Of a stretch of DNA of 64,000 bases, positions 1-11,800 are shown one piece after another. The notes below the pieces were generated by a model. It saw only the letters and a list, made by a program, of their open reading frames with translations. It did not search any database and was not told the DNA's origin. A program made the position numbers and the translations under genes. The stretch comes from Pohlia nutans (Eukaryota > Streptophyta > Bryopsida > Bryales > Mniaceae). Position 1 is the first letter of the stretch. Every line of letters starts with the position of its first letter. Where the stretch lies: the NCBI GenBank assembly GCA_022496805.1, contig CM040087.1, forward strand, positions 13,404,001-13,468,000, in the 5' to 3' direction.

Positions 1-1
1 T

Positions 2-1645
2 GACAGGAGTGAAACAGAGTCGAACGGGTTTGCGGCAAAGTCAGATAACGAGCCAAAGTTGGATGAACCGTCGATAGCAGGCGATGGACGGCGCAGCAAG
101 CACGATACGGACAAAGTGCCTGTGGACATTTTTGAAGAGAGGTGGCTGACCGTGGACGATGTGAAGCTGGCCACGGCACCATCGACGACGCGGCCGCCTT
201 TGCGTGCTCCTCCTCAGCCCGGTTTTGACAGGAGGAGGAGTTCCAGGGGTTCTGCGAACCGCCGGGACAGTGTGGGTGAGAGAAGCAGGGGAAGATCCGA
301 TGAGCTGCCGGTGTACAGGAGCAGCAGATCAAACGGGGTGGATGTGTCAAAGGAAGTGGAATTGGCAAGAGAGCAAGCAGCCGCGAGAGAACGAGAGGCA
401 GCGTTGGTGCAGAAGGAACGAGAGGCCGCGGAGCGGGAGAGAGCAGCTCGGCATAGGGAACGAGCGGAGAGGCAGAGAGAAAGAGAGAGGGAGAAGGACC
501 GAGTGAGAGAGCAGGAGACGCCGAGGAGTGGCGAAGGCGGGAGGGAGAGAGCGGACAGCAGAAACGAAGGCTCGAATGGTCGAGATGATGAGGGTGCAGA
601 GAGGGCCAGGCGAGCCGCAGAAAGGGCCGCCAAGGAGGCACAGCACCGGATGGAGAAAGCTGCGGCAGAGAGGGCGATTGCGGAGGCGAGAGAGCGAGCG
701 GAGAAGGCAGCATTGGCGAGAGCAGCAGCGGCGAGAGAGAATGCGCGGGAGAAGGAGCAGCGAGAGAAGGAGCAGAACGAGCGGGAGGAGCGAGAGAAGA
801 GAGATCGCGAGGAGAGAGCAAGGAGACAGAGGGCGAAAGAGGAGAGGGAAAGGGAGCAGGAACGGCGCGAGAAGGAGGACAGGGAGAAGGAAAGGGAGCG
901 AGACAGAGAGCGCGACCGGAGGAGGGAGAGAGAGAGAGGTGCAGCGGAACAGCCGGGACCTGCAAGCGGGAGCAGCCGAGCGACGAGTGAGCCGAGGCAG
1001 CGACCACCCACGAGCCAAGCTGGTGCCGCTCCTTCTGGCGGTGATGTTCGACGGCCTTCGCCTGGAAACCCCGTTTACTCATCGATGGGAAGCTCTCCTG
1101 CGTTCAGTCCAGCTCCAAGGAAACCTCAGGCATCGGTGAAGGCGGTGGACGACTGGACGACTTTGCTGACGCAGACTGCACCAACGGGCGACGAATTCCA
1201 GGACATGCCAGGGGAGACTCCGGAGAGGAGGAAGCTGAGGCTGGAGAGACATCAGAAGACAATAGAGCGCGCGCAGCAAGCGCTGAAGGAGAAGAACGAC
1301 CGCGACAAGGCTCAGCTGATGGAGCAGGCGGAGAGAAGCAGGTCTGCGGGGAACCTGGATGCGGAAATACGGCGGTGGGCGACAGGCAAAGAGGGCAATT
1401 TGCGAGCTCTGCTTTCTTCGCTGCATTTGATGTTGTGGCCAGAGACGAACTGGAAGCCATTGTCTTTGACGGACTTGATCACAGGCATATCCGTGAAGAA
1501 GGCTTATCAGAGAGCGATTCTTTGCGTGCACCCGGACAAGGTGCAGCAGAAGGGAGCGACGGTTCAGCAGAAGTACATTGCTGAGAAGGTGTTTGACCTT
1601 CTGAAAGAGGCATTCGCAAAGTTCAACTCGACGGAATTATACTAA
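2..1645 (+). CDS. Auxilin-like J-domain protein, C-terminal part (5' end outside window)
   Basis: The frame is already open at base 2 and runs to the TAA at 1643-1645, giving 547 residues with no start codon that must be used, so this is the last exon or 3' part of a larger gene. Residues roughly 100-320 are a highly charged R/E/A-rich low-complexity or coiled-coil stretch, followed by a Pro/Ser-rich linker. The last ~95 residues are a J domain of the plant auxilin type: a conserved WxxGKEGNxRxLLSxL helix, a [10 protein letters not shown] segment, and the HPD motif at 1529-1537 followed by KVQQKGA and [11 protein letters not shown]. Auxilins recruit Hsc70 to clathrin-coated vesicles to drive uncoating; plant relatives also act in chloroplast movement. 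The function is assigned from the J domain only, since clathrin-binding motifs would lie mostly upstream. The long reverse-strand open frames over 214-1018 are by-products of the purine-rich sense strand. Confidence 0.9.
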   Translation, partial: DRSETESNGFAAKSDNEPKLDEPSIAGDGRRSKHDTDKVPVDIFEERWLTVDDVKLATAPSTTRPPLRAPPQPGFDRRRSSRGSANRRDSVGERSRGRSDELPVYRSSRSNGVDVSKEVELAREQAAAREREAALVQKEREAAERERAARHRERAERQREREREKDRVREQETPRSGEGGRERADSRNEGSNGRDDEGAERARRAAERAAKEAQHRMEKAAAERAIAEARERAEKAALARAAAARENAREKEQREKEQNEREEREKRDREERARRQRAKEEREREQERREKEDREKERERDRERDRRRERERGAAEQPGPASGSSRATSEPRQRPPTSQAGAAPSGGDVRRPSPGNPVYSSMGSSPAFSPAPRKPQASVKAVDDWTTLLTQTAPTGDEFQDMPGETPERRKLRLERHQKTIERAQQALKEKNDRDKAQLMEQAERSRSAGNLDAEIRRWATGKEGNLRALLSSLHLMLWPETNWKPLSLTDLITGISVKKAYQRAILCVHPDKVQQKGATVQQKYIAEKVFDLLKEAFAKFNSTELY

Positions 1646-2476
1646 AGCAACACGGGGATTGGCGACCATGCATGGCGAGGAAGCCGGGCAGGGCGGACTG
1701 TGGGCGGGATCGTCTGGGAATTTTCCCGGTACATATAACTCAGGAGCGGAGACATGGTGGGTGTGGCCGTCCCTCGCTGAGTGCAGTATTGATAGCTACT
1801 CATAGGAGTGTATGAGCTGTAGCTCTCAGGAGGACGAGGAAGAAGACTGTAACTTAGAATGATGCGTTCCACGTGCAGGCGATGGGTGGAGCTTGGCGCA
1901 TGGTTTTTGAAATGTATTGACACCAATAGTCTAGGCTTTCAATCCAGCTAGTGGATGGTGATTCTTGACCGCTTGTAGGGTTGCGCAAAGCAAGCGCTAG
2001 TCGGACTGGACACTGTCGGGGTTTCTTCCTGTTCATAAATTTAGGTAGCAGCAGTGAGGTTTTGTAACCTACCATTGGTTCTAGAGGCTAGGAAGTTGTG
2101 ATCCAAGGTCAGTGCTACAGCAGCGGCGTTTCTTGGAAGGGGGTACTAGGGACAGTCCGTTGCATTGGAGACAGACAGGATGAAGGTTGGACAAGGGCCA
2201 TTTGTATCGCGGTTGAATGATCTGTTGGAAGACAGGACCATATGAGAGCAGGCTGGTGATAGGACTGGAAGGCAGGCTCAAATGGCGATTGTAAGTGGTG
2301 CCACATTTAACTCAGCAACGTGTATCTATGAACGATTTATTGTAATTTGTGGATCTCCGTGGTCGTGTCACCGAAGTGCATGATGGATGGGTCAGGGCGA
2401 CGTCAAGGTCCGTGGGAGGTTGTGGTGTGTCATGGGGCTGGCTCTCGTATGTTAAGCACGAACAGACCACCAAGAA
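1646..2476. other. 3' flank of the auxilin-like gene, no further gene
   Basis: Moderate-GC sequence with only short spurious open frames. It presumably holds the 3' UTR; a UGUAA-like signal occurs near 2338. No other feature seen. Confidence 0.4.
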
Positions 2477-2478
2477 TA

Positions 2479-2807
2479 GGGGTTGTCACACATCCTCCGA
2501 GAATGGAACTTCTCCGATGAATGAGAGAAAAGAGGAATCAGTAGGATACCTTCTCCATGAAGAAAGTGTGACACCCCTTTTGTGGTTTGTGGAGACTGAG
2601 AATGGAGAATAGAGGTTGTTAGTTGGAAACTCATCCTCCAAGCATGGGCCATTCTCCATTCTCCATTCTTCACGCCCATTCTTCACCCTTGGAGGAGAAG
2701 AATGAAATTTCTCAATCTTCAGAGAATGGGACCACCATTCAAGGAGAGCATGTCACAACCTCATTCTCTGAAGTTTGAGAATGGAGTGGAGGATGTGTGA
2801 CAACCCC
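2479..2807. mobile_element. Stowaway/mariner-like MITE with TA duplication
   Basis: The ends are a 20-bp terminal inverted repeat (GGGGTTGTCACACATCCTCC at the left, its reverse complement at the right) flanked by TA at 2477-2478 and 2808-2809. The interior is itself rich in inverted GAGAATGG/CCATTCTC words. It is 329 bp with no coding capacity. A TA duplication with long terminal inverted repeats fits non-autonomous Tc1/mariner elements. Confidence 0.85.
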
Positions 2808-2809
2808 TA

Positions 2810-4051
2810 ATGTTGTGACAAATGTTGCTACAAATACTCTTTGGTAAGGTGCTAGACTTCTTAATCCTTTAATGTCCCATTCCTTTGTAGAACAGTCAAA
2901 CTACACTTTTATTCACAGTTCAACTTTCAAGATTTGTTAAATTTAAAAAAAATAAAAAAAATCATGCATGAAATTGTATGTTTCTTGTTAGTCCTAAAAT
3001 TTTTCGATTTTTTTGATACAAAATGAACTTTAAAAAAAAAAGAAGGTCAAATACTTCAAGAAATTCATAATAATTATAAAAATATAAAATTCCTAGAACA
3101 TGTGCAATTGATAATGGAAAATCACATGATATATTTTAAAATTTAAAAGGTGAACATCCTATGTAGTGTAATTCAGACCTTGAGCTACATAGCTTGCAAC
3201 AAAAATAAAGTATTCAATACTTGAAATTTATAATATCTGAAAAGTTAAGTGAAAACCAAACTCAATAAACTTCATTTTCTCAATTAAAAGAAATAGCAAT
3301 AAACTTCATCTTGGAGATCAAAATTGGCTTTGACCAACAAACGTCCACTATTTGGATGTGCGGTCCTTAAAAGGTTGAAGGACTTCAAGTCCCATATTCT
3401 ACACTTACTCGCCTAAACAGTCGACAGGCAAAGCAAAGTCACTCGGTCTGATTGAGTAGCCACAGTATGTAAATACTTCCATAGTATGTAACTTCTGAGA
3501 ACCACAAACATATTGCCGAGTACAGAAACTGAGGAACAACCAAACCACATTGATACTAGAAACACCCTGTCAAACGACCATTTCAGCCTGATCAGGATTA
3601 GGTCAACAAGATCTCAAAGCTCCAACAACATAACAAAAAAGAAGATACTGTAGTGACTTAATTTTGGCACTCGAGCAGCACGCCAACTAACATTGTCTAA
3701 CAACTTCTTTTTAAAAAAATTGTTAATTTAAAAAAAAAAAAAAAGTTGGATGGCACTTCACGCGCCAGGCTATGTGTTGGTAGTTGTTGGCAGCATTTTC
3801 TTTTTTTCCTTTGGTGGTTTTTTTTTTTCTCCTTTACTTTTTTCAATTTTTTTGGCTCCAATCTAGCGATCGGCTCTGTCCATCCCTTTTCTAGAATGAA
3901 CTTCTATGACGTTGGATGGATGTAAAGGCAACGCGCGTAAAGACTACTAAATGTTGTAAATGACAAGATCAAGTGTGTGTAGTGCTTCTTCTAAACAACA
4001 AATACTAGTGACTGCATGTGTCTTGTTCGTAATATAGTACTTGGTTAGTTC
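2810..4051. other. AT-rich intergenic, no gene seen
   Basis: A/T homopolymer runs (around 2945, 3033, 3729, 3820) and no convincing coding frame. Confidence 0.4.
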
Positions 4052-4199
4052 CAGTGTTGGTCTGGTATTACATGGTTCTCAGTGAAATGAATCAATTAGA
4101 GTCATTATGAGAAGTGGTGGACCTCAAAGGGATACTTAGATTGAAGCACTGTCTAAGGCTTCACTGTAGAAAGGTGCCATTAATACCAGACCAACACTG
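4052..4199. mobile_element. Short MITE with perfect 19-bp inverted termini
   Basis: Begins CAGTGTTGGTCTGGTATTA and ends with the exact reverse complement 110 bp later; 148 bp in total. No target duplication is obvious, so the superfamily is undetermined. Confidence 0.7.
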
Positions 4200-5614
4200 C
4201 CATTGTTCAAGAGCCTTAGTACATCTTCTGCCATTGCCGTGACAAATGTAGCAAGTATATTTTTCCTTATAGACCTTTTGGATTCTTTGTTTTGCATTCA
4301 CGAGGAATGGGTGACAACATTGGTCCTGAGGACTACCGTAGTACTATAGCTGGATCGCCACCCCACAGACGAATGTTTAATATTTTTTCAAAAATAAGGT
4401 TCCTTCTTCTAAAAAGATTTCTTGCTATGTCTCGTAGAATCCGAGTAACTTTACAACGGATTTGATCATCAAACTGTATACTTTGAGCGTGTCTAGAGTG
4501 TTCTTATTGGACTTGCCGTGCTGCCGGATGTTAACAATTCCGTCTTCAGATCCTAGTACAGTGGTTGTACAGGCGATACAGAAGCTTCAGGCATCAGAGG
4601 TTCAGCTGCAAGTTAGAGCAGGTAACTCGTGATATTATTTGCATTACATTAGAGTTATTTGTAAAGGCATCCGGTCTTTTGTCCTCCTTTTTTCATGGAC
4701 CAGAGTTGGTTGTCATCAATCTGACACCACTCCTCCTCACGGTCCCACCCCACTACCCAATTCTTCTCCCTTCCTCCAAATTTTTATGAATAAAAATTTC
4801 AATCTATCCAGTGTTCTATTCTGGGTCTACAGTGAGATCATGCCGATCTTGTCCTTTCCAAATTACAGGTCAAAAACTCAGGTTTTGAGGGACTTTACAA
4901 ATAACTCTATTAGCCAGTAACGATCTATCGCACCCATTCGATCGGTTAATTTGGTCAGTTTCAATACGGTTACTAACTTTCCTCCATGTTTCATCTGCCG
5001 GCCAAATTTGCAGCTACTGGCTGCACGGAAGAGGGGACCTGGGCGTCATGTTTTTGAAGATTTGCTGTAGTGCCACAAATCTTTGTTGATAAGATGCTTT
5101 TAAAGCAATGTATAACAACATGCCATGATCCTACATGGCAAGTTTTGTGGCATCAAATATATATCAGAAATTGTTTAAACTTTAGCACAACTAGGGTACA
5201 TAAGTGAGTCAAAAAGGGTGAGAAACTTTGAGATTCACTTACTTTTGAATCTTGGTTACATTTTTCTTCAAATTCAACTTGGTTTTGAGGGATATTGACA
5301 AAGATGGCGAGGATATTGAAGGAAGACATGTCATGTTGTGACCAGTAAAAGAGTTTCTGAAATGATGTTTGAATGCTCCCGCATTTTAAGCAACCTTTTC
5401 AATAGAACTACATCACACGATTTAGACACGTATGATCACACTTTCTTAGTTCAAGGAGTTGGGACCCTCAGTCAACAAACTGGTGAAATGGGAAAGTGAA
5501 CCATGCCTGTCATAAGCAACTTCAAAGCAGCTAAAATTTTTCTGGAAGTTATTTGCCACAATCGTACCTACACTCTTACTAGGATGCCACTTGTTCTAGA
5601 ACGTGCAAGTTCTG
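4200..5614. other. Intergenic, no gene seen
   Basis: Two overlapping short open frames at 4565-4920 have no recognisable domain and unremarkable composition; treated as chance. Nothing else supported. Confidence 0.35.
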
Positions 5615-5988
5615 TTTCTGGTGGTATAAGATTTGGCCTCATTTGAATTACATTGCTCACCATACGATCAATCATAGATATATTTTTGTCATTTCAAAAC
5701 CATGAATTCCTCGGAAGGCTTTTCATTTCCAGACATTACAGGCTCTGTCCAAGTGAGGCCGCAGGCCATGCATGATAGAGATGTGGATGCAGTGAGAGTG
5801 TAATTCTGGTGCTAGCTGGTTGCGAAGCTTTGGTCAGTACCTTTTTTGCAATTCATATGCCTGGAGACTTCATTGATTCTGGTGATATAAAGATTGGCCT
5901 CATTTGAATATTCATATTGTTCACAATTCGATCATCATATATATATATGTATATAAATAAATAAATAAATAAATATAAATAAATATAA

Positions 5989-6065
<77 letters not shown>

Positions 6066-6098
6066 GTCATTATTTTCAAAACCATGAATTCCTTAGCT
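5615..6098 (+). repeat. Imperfect tandem duplication enclosing a microsatellite
   Basis: A block beginning CTGGTGGTATAAGATTTGG near 5618 and ending ACCATGAATTCCT near 5712 recurs at about 5878-6095. The second copy carries the same start and end but has the expanded AT tract in its middle. Confidence 0.65.
5936..6062. repeat. AT / ATAA microsatellite
   Basis: About 127 bp of alternating AT interrupted by ATAA units, ending in some 60 bp of pure (AT)n. Confidence 0.95.
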
Positions 6099-6133
6099 CA
6101 TTAGGGGTAAATAGGATCTGTAAGTGAATGATG

Positions 6134-6412
6134 CATAACATTCAGTAGCCTTCCAAGAGGCTGCCTTTTAGTTTCATCCACCTTTATATATGGAGTGACC
6201 AATGTTTTGTAATTGAATGGACTATTGAATCAAATAAACAATTACAAAACACTGTTGAATTGTGATTGAGTGAGTGCATTTGATTACTGCTCACCATGGT
6301 TAATTGCTCTTGCTTAATGCCACGTGCCCCCACAACTACTGATGTGATGTGGAATATTCCACATCATTCTGTTGGGGGAAGGCAACACTCACAAAGGCTA
6401 CTGAATGTTATG
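6134..6412. mobile_element. MITE, family with CATAACATTCAGTAGCC termini
   Basis: Left end CATAACATTCAGTAGCCTT, right end its exact reverse complement (6394-6412). The interior contains a second palindrome around ATGTGGAATATTCCACAT. Half of a second copy lies at 33360-33500. No clean target duplication was found. Confidence 0.75.
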
Positions 6413-6945
6413 TGGAGTTCACTTGCTTGACTGGATAATTATGGAGAATAATGTTCTCACATATTGTTTGGATGGCAGGATGAAGTTGGGCTTTCAATTG
6501 TCTGTGAGCTTCATTCTGGGCAAGTCTAGCTGCTTAATATTCAGCTGAATGATCAATTATGTGAGTTGCTACAGTTTCCATTACTCTGGATGCGACCTAG
6601 CTGGAACTTACCGGCGTCAAAGTGATCTTTTGAAATTTAGAGATATTCAGGTACGGTATGATTCTTGGTTGCATTCCTCGTATTTGTGAGATCATCTTGT
6701 GTTGTTTTAGAACGGTGACTGTTTGTTTTGTGTACAAATAGTGTGGTCAATGGTATGCAACTCAGATGCACTCAATTCAGATGACTCGGGCCAGGAAAGC
6801 ACGAAAAATCATCTCGGCACTCAAAAAATAATTTTTCTTTAATAGTAGTCTGTAGTTTTTTTTTGACTCTCATTGATCGCTCGATTAACCACTAAGCATC
6901 CTTAGCTTTTTTGGGCTTAAAATCATCATTGCTTTTGATGTGCTA

Positions 6946-7790
6946 TAGGTCTAAATGTAAGTAAGGTATAGGAATCTCAACCGTACAATCTTGTAATATA
7001 CATGTTGTAGATCATGTGAATCAAATTTGGGGTCATTTGGCCATATAGAGTGCAAGATCATAGTGCTTTAGTGTGAAAAAAGGATGCTGAAATTTTCTTA
7101 ACAACACAGTTAAAGATGAAATTCGTTTTCAAAATTACTCAAATGAAAAAACTTTCAACTTTAAAGTAGTTCAAAATCATCATATAAACACATTGGTATA
7201 AAAAAAAACTAATATATATTTTTTAATGTGTCCAAAATGGCCTTGCGATGTCAAAAAGTAGCCCAAAAAGTGATCGATTTGACCCAAAAAGGAGAAGTGT
7301 CCAAAATAGACCCGTGCACTACAATGACTCCAAAACATTCAAAACAACATGAATTGACATGAAAATTTTACTATGATAACTAGACTTCAAGGGAAATCCA
7401 ACCCAATAATGTTTATTGAGAACAAACATGGGAAGAAGTAGATACAAGCCCCCAAAGTTGCAGCCATCAAAATGCTCAAAAACTATCCAAAAAAAAACCC
7501 CTACTTTCAAATGATCACCAAAAATTCAATACATCTTGGGTTGATCAAAAAAATTTACCACTTATTCCATACAATATGCGATTTTTGTTTTCCAAAATTT
7601 CATTACAATCGGACACTTTTTGCAAAAGTTGCAACTCTTCAAAGGTGAATGTACCCCAAAAAACGTCCAAAATCTGAACGTCGGGACGATTTGGAGTAAA
7701 AGTAGATAAGGGACGCTCACATTTGAAGTATAAAATCTAGGACAATTACTGCAAAAATAAAATAAAAATGCCAAACTAGGAAAAATATAT
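6946..7790. repeat. Dispersed repeat, related to the 35.8-36.8 kb element
   Basis: Shares long blocks with 35870-36740, such as AACCGTACAAT, TTTGGGGTCATTTG and the segment about aligned Lys/Asn-rich words after 7330. The ends are not resolved here; no TTAA termini are visible. Open frames at 7319-7774 are not credible genes. Confidence 0.55.
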
Positions 7791-8069
7791 CGGGACAGAC
7801 ATCCTTAGGGAGTAATTAGCATCTAATCGATCCAGGTTACTTGGCATGAATTGACAGGTTTCCCTTCTTGAAGAAGTGAAGATGTGGCTAAATAAGGTTG
7901 TCCTTCCACCAGCGATGGCGTTGTTGCTTTTGTTGATGCTTGTGCATTTTGAGTCTGGAGTTACCGCTAAGCAAAGGGCGAGGTCTCTAGAGAGGAGCCA
8001 CACGGCAGCTCTTCTCCCCCACCAATCCACCCAAGTCAGTGCACTCTCCTTTGTGCTACGTTTCCTTAA

Positions 8070-9102
8070 CCCCTAAACGTCTGAACGTGTCGTGGCGGTC
8101 ACACATTTTGGTTGTATTTGGAATGGATCCACACCTTTAACTCTTTAGTGCCCAGCTGACCACACTACAACGTCCGAAATGTAAATAGCAGAGAATCCGT
8201 GAAGAATTGGAACTTCAGTTTTGAAGTTCAGATTTGCGCTTATACATTACGCACCTTCTAGAAAAAGAAATTTTCAATTTGGAATCGTACAACTATCAAA
8301 ATATCTATCAACAAAACACGAAAATACTGCAAATACTTGAAAATACTGCAAATACTTGAAAATACAGTAAATACTTACAAATACAGCACATGTACTATGC
8401 GGTATTTCTTATGTTTGGAAGTTTTTTATCTTGTTTTATTTTTTGGGATTGTGTTCTCTTCTTCATCTTCTATTAGTGTGTGTAATCCGATCTTGACTAA
8501 TGTACCCACTCCTGTCAATTTTCAACGTATAAAATTTTGTCCTAAACCGTATATGGATAAGTCACTTTCACTTGTAAAATCCACAATAATTATGTGTGAA
8601 TCTATTTTTGATATGAAAGATTGCAACGGAGAGGTGTTGACATAGGACATAGCTGAACTTCTCTCTTTTCATTTTTGAAAATTTAACCCAAATTCTATTT
8701 AACTTTGAAGTCACACACCCCCCAAAATCTCATTTTTGAGCGTGCATTATACCGTTCAAATACATACTATAATCTTTCAATCCCACCGTTGAATGATTCT
8801 CAAATTTTAATAAAATGTGTGCTCTCAAGTTGAGAATAGAATTGTACGGCTACTTCCTAATTTAATCCATTCTATTTTTGGTAGTCTCAATCACAATGGG
8901 AAAAACAACTGAAATCCAATGCTCTGAGCTACAGTACCCTGGGCACTAAAGGGTTAATGGGTTTGAGTTCAAAAAAGAAGTTGAAATTTAGATCAATGCG
9001 GTTCTAGTGAGCTATTAAAATCTCAATTTAAAGTTTCTTGTTGGTAAAAAATCTCAATTATACAACAAAATACATATACTATCCCCATAGGACGTTTAAG
9101 GG
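8070..9102. mobile_element. TTAA element (outer), interrupted by a second TTAA element
   Basis: Starts CCCCTAAACGTCTGAACGTG and ends CCATAGGACGTTTAAGGG, flanked by TTAA at 8066-8069 and 9103-9106. Without the inner insertion it is about 216 bp and matches the 225-bp element at 55446-55670 in reverse orientation. Confidence 0.9.
8141..8953. mobile_element. TTAA element (inner, 0.8-kb family)
   Basis: Ends CTCTTTAGTGCCCAG...CTGGGCACTAAAGGG, flanked by TTAA at 8137-8140 and 8954-8957; nested inside the previous element. A near-identical copy is at 10153-10955. Both share a ~78-residue open frame, most simply explained by common descent and not by function. Confidence 0.9.
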
Positions 9103-9338
9103 TTAATTAACTTTTATTTTTATTTTTATAGAGTACACAATGCACTAGGGCAATATGTTTCATGCCAATAAAACACCTCCTCAAACAAGCACAAAAGAAT
9201 CACTCTAGAGGTACTCTTCAAGTATTACTTGAGATAAATAATAGGGTGTTTAAAAGTACCTTATAAATAAATATATATCATAATTAGTAATATTCTCTTT
9301 TTTATTCTTGAAATCAAACTGAAGCACCCAATATTAAT

Positions 9339-9591
9339 CTCGGGGAGGTCACTTCCAAATATTACGTAACAACGTGCGAACAAAGATAGGGTCCAAATAA
9401 ATCTTTGAAGATAATTTTCATAAATGATTTACATTAATATAGGATGCTCACAATTCATTACAAGAATTAAATGAGAATATTCTTGAAATATTACTAATTA
9501 TAGTAAAAATTATTTTTAATTTTTAGGGTACTTTTAAATACCCTTTGTTCACACGTGATACTAAAAAGATACAAAGAGTGATCTCCCCGAG
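9339..9591. mobile_element. hAT-like MITE with 8-bp duplication
   Basis: Termini CTCGGGGAGGTCACT and AGTGATCTCCCCGAG, flanked on both sides by ATATTAAT (9331-9338 and 9592-9599). 253 bp, non-coding. Same family as 15811, 20669 and 23070. Confidence 0.88.
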
Positions 9592-10152
9592 ATATTAATA
9601 TAATCCAATTATAATTATTGCTTTCAAAGATTTATTTGGAGTCCTTATGATTTGTTCGCACATCATTATGGAATGATGGTATGTAGCCCAAGTTGAATGT
9701 GCGTGCATATTAATCCTCATGATGCACCTTGTCCTACTTGAAAACTCTGAGAATAATAATTCATGGCAAGCAATGCAGTTCATATTTGAGTAAGAACATT
9801 CCAGGTGCATGGATCATAACAACATATTAAACTGTCTGAATACTCACAAAACGCTCTACATTGGCTTGTCATTTTGAAGGATGGGCTGAGCGAAAGGAGA
9901 GAGCTTAATAACAATGACTATTTGAGTGACCAACGCGTGTTGTTGTCATTCAAACAAGGCATTACCAAAGATCTAAGCAAAATGTTGCATGGGTGGAATG
10001 CCAGTGTGAATAAAAATCACTGTCATTGGAAGGGAATCACCTGTGATGCTCTCACAAAACGAGTCATCAAAATCGAACTTATGGGTAAGTATCTGAAATC
10101 ATCATGAATAACATGTGCAGCATTACAATCGAGAAAGTCTGAACCTTCTTAA

Positions 10153-10955
10153 CCCTTTAGTGCCTAGCTGACCACATTATGGTCACTACAACGTCCGAAA
10201 TGCAAATAGCAGAGAATCCGTGAAGAATTGGAACTTCAGTTTTGAAGTTCAGATTTGCGCACATACATTACGCACCTTCCAGAAAAAGAAATTTTCAATT
10301 TGGAATTGTACAACTATCAAAATACCTATCAACAGAACGCGAAAATACTGCAAATACTTGAAAATACAGTAAATACTTACAAATACAACATTTGTATTGT
10401 GTAGTATTTCTTGTGTTTGGAAGTTTGTTATCTTGTTTTATTTTTTTGGATTGTGTTCTCTTCTTCATCTTCCATTAGTGTGTGTAATCCGATCTTGACT
10501 AATGTACCCACTCCTGTCTATTTTCAACGTATAAAATTTTGTCCTAAACCGTACATGGACAAGTCACTTTCACTTATAAAATTTACAATAATTATGTGTG
10601 AGTCTATTTTTGATATGAAAGATTGCAACGGAGAGGTGTTGACATAGGGCATAGCTGAACTTCTTTGCTTTTATTTTTGAAAATTTACCTCAAATTATAT
10701 CTAACTTTGAAGTCACACACCCCCCAAAATCTTGTTTTTGAGCGTGCATTATACAGTTCAAATACATACTATAATCTTCCGATCCCACCATCGGATGATT
10801 CTCAAATTTTGATAAAATGTGTGCTCTCGAGTTGAGAATAGAATTGTACGGTTACTTTCTAATTTAACCCATTCTATTTTTGGTAGTCTCAACCACAGTG
10901 AAAAAATCTACTGAAATCCAGGGCTCTGAGCTACAGTACCCTAGGCACTAAAGGG
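10153..10955. mobile_element. TTAA element, second copy of the 0.8-kb family
   Basis: Ends CCCTTTAGTGCCTAG and CTAGGCACTAAAGGG between TTAA at 10149-10152 and 10956-10959. It lies in the intron after the LRR cap exon of the receptor pseudogene. Confidence 0.9.
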
Positions 10956-11583
10956 TTAAAGACCCCTGAAGAGGGATACAAAGAGGTCTCACAAATTTAT
11001 TTTTCTATTGTACTTAGTTTTTCCTTGATCTCTACCAAGGGAGGGTTGATGTATTTGGAAGGCACAGCTCCATTAATTGGCCACCTCTTGTCCAAGCTCT
11101 CTCTGAAATCAAACAAGATGGTGTCCAAATGTGTTAGAATGACTAATTATGCTCCTGAGACCTCAATACTTAGCTTTGCTGGTAACGTTGTCACGGCCTC
11201 TAATGAATTAATTTGTCTTGTCATTCTGCTAATAAATATAGTCCATATGGTATTGTATTTTATATTATTGAAGAACATTGAAGAACATTGCATGCATGTG
11301 TTGGTAAAAAACAAACAAATTTAAGCAAATGGAAGTCTATATAGGACCTATTCATAACTGCTAAAAGAAAAAAGAACATAAGCCAAAATTTTATGATGTA
11401 TCAATTCAATTGATTAATTTGGGCTGCCTTATACATCTTCTGTGTTGCCTTTCTTGTATAATTAAGTGTTTGATGACTCTTCAGATCTATTTATGGAAGG
11501 GAAGATTAGTCCAAAACTTGGGCTGCTCACTTCACTTCAAGAGCTCCTCCTACAATTTAGTGAACTCAATGGCACAATACCAG

Positions 11584-11800
11584 TGGAGCTTGGACAACTC
11601 GCCTCATTGCGCAAGCTTCGTCTTGATGAAAACTCTCTCACTGGAAAATACCAGAGGAGCTTGGACAACTTGCCTTGTTGCGCGAGCTTCACCTTGATAG
11701 CAACCTTCTCACTGGAGAAATACCAGAGGAGCTTGGAAAACTTGCCTCGTTGCGCGAGCTTCATCTTGATAGCAACCTTCTCATTGGAGAAATACCACCA
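11584..11800 (+). repeat. 72-bp tandem repeats within the LRR exon
   Basis: Three consecutive 24-codon units (from about 11584, 11656 and 11728) share phrases such as GCGCGAGCTTCACCTTGATA almost letter for letter. They encode nearly identical LRRs (SLRELHLDSNLLTGEIPEEL). The first-to-second junction carries the frameshifting deletion. Confidence 0.8.

Noticed and set aside
214..1018. Long reverse-strand open frames opposite the auxilin-like gene
   Set aside because: They read as Ser/Leu/Arg low complexity mirrored from the GAGA-rich sense strand and have no domain.
4565..4920. Two overlapping open frames of 74 and 93 codons
   Set aside because: No start context, no domain, AT-rich composition; chance frames.
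5936..6062. Possible replication origin or scaffold-attachment region in the AT tract
   Set aside because: An AT microsatellite alone does not support either; no other signal.
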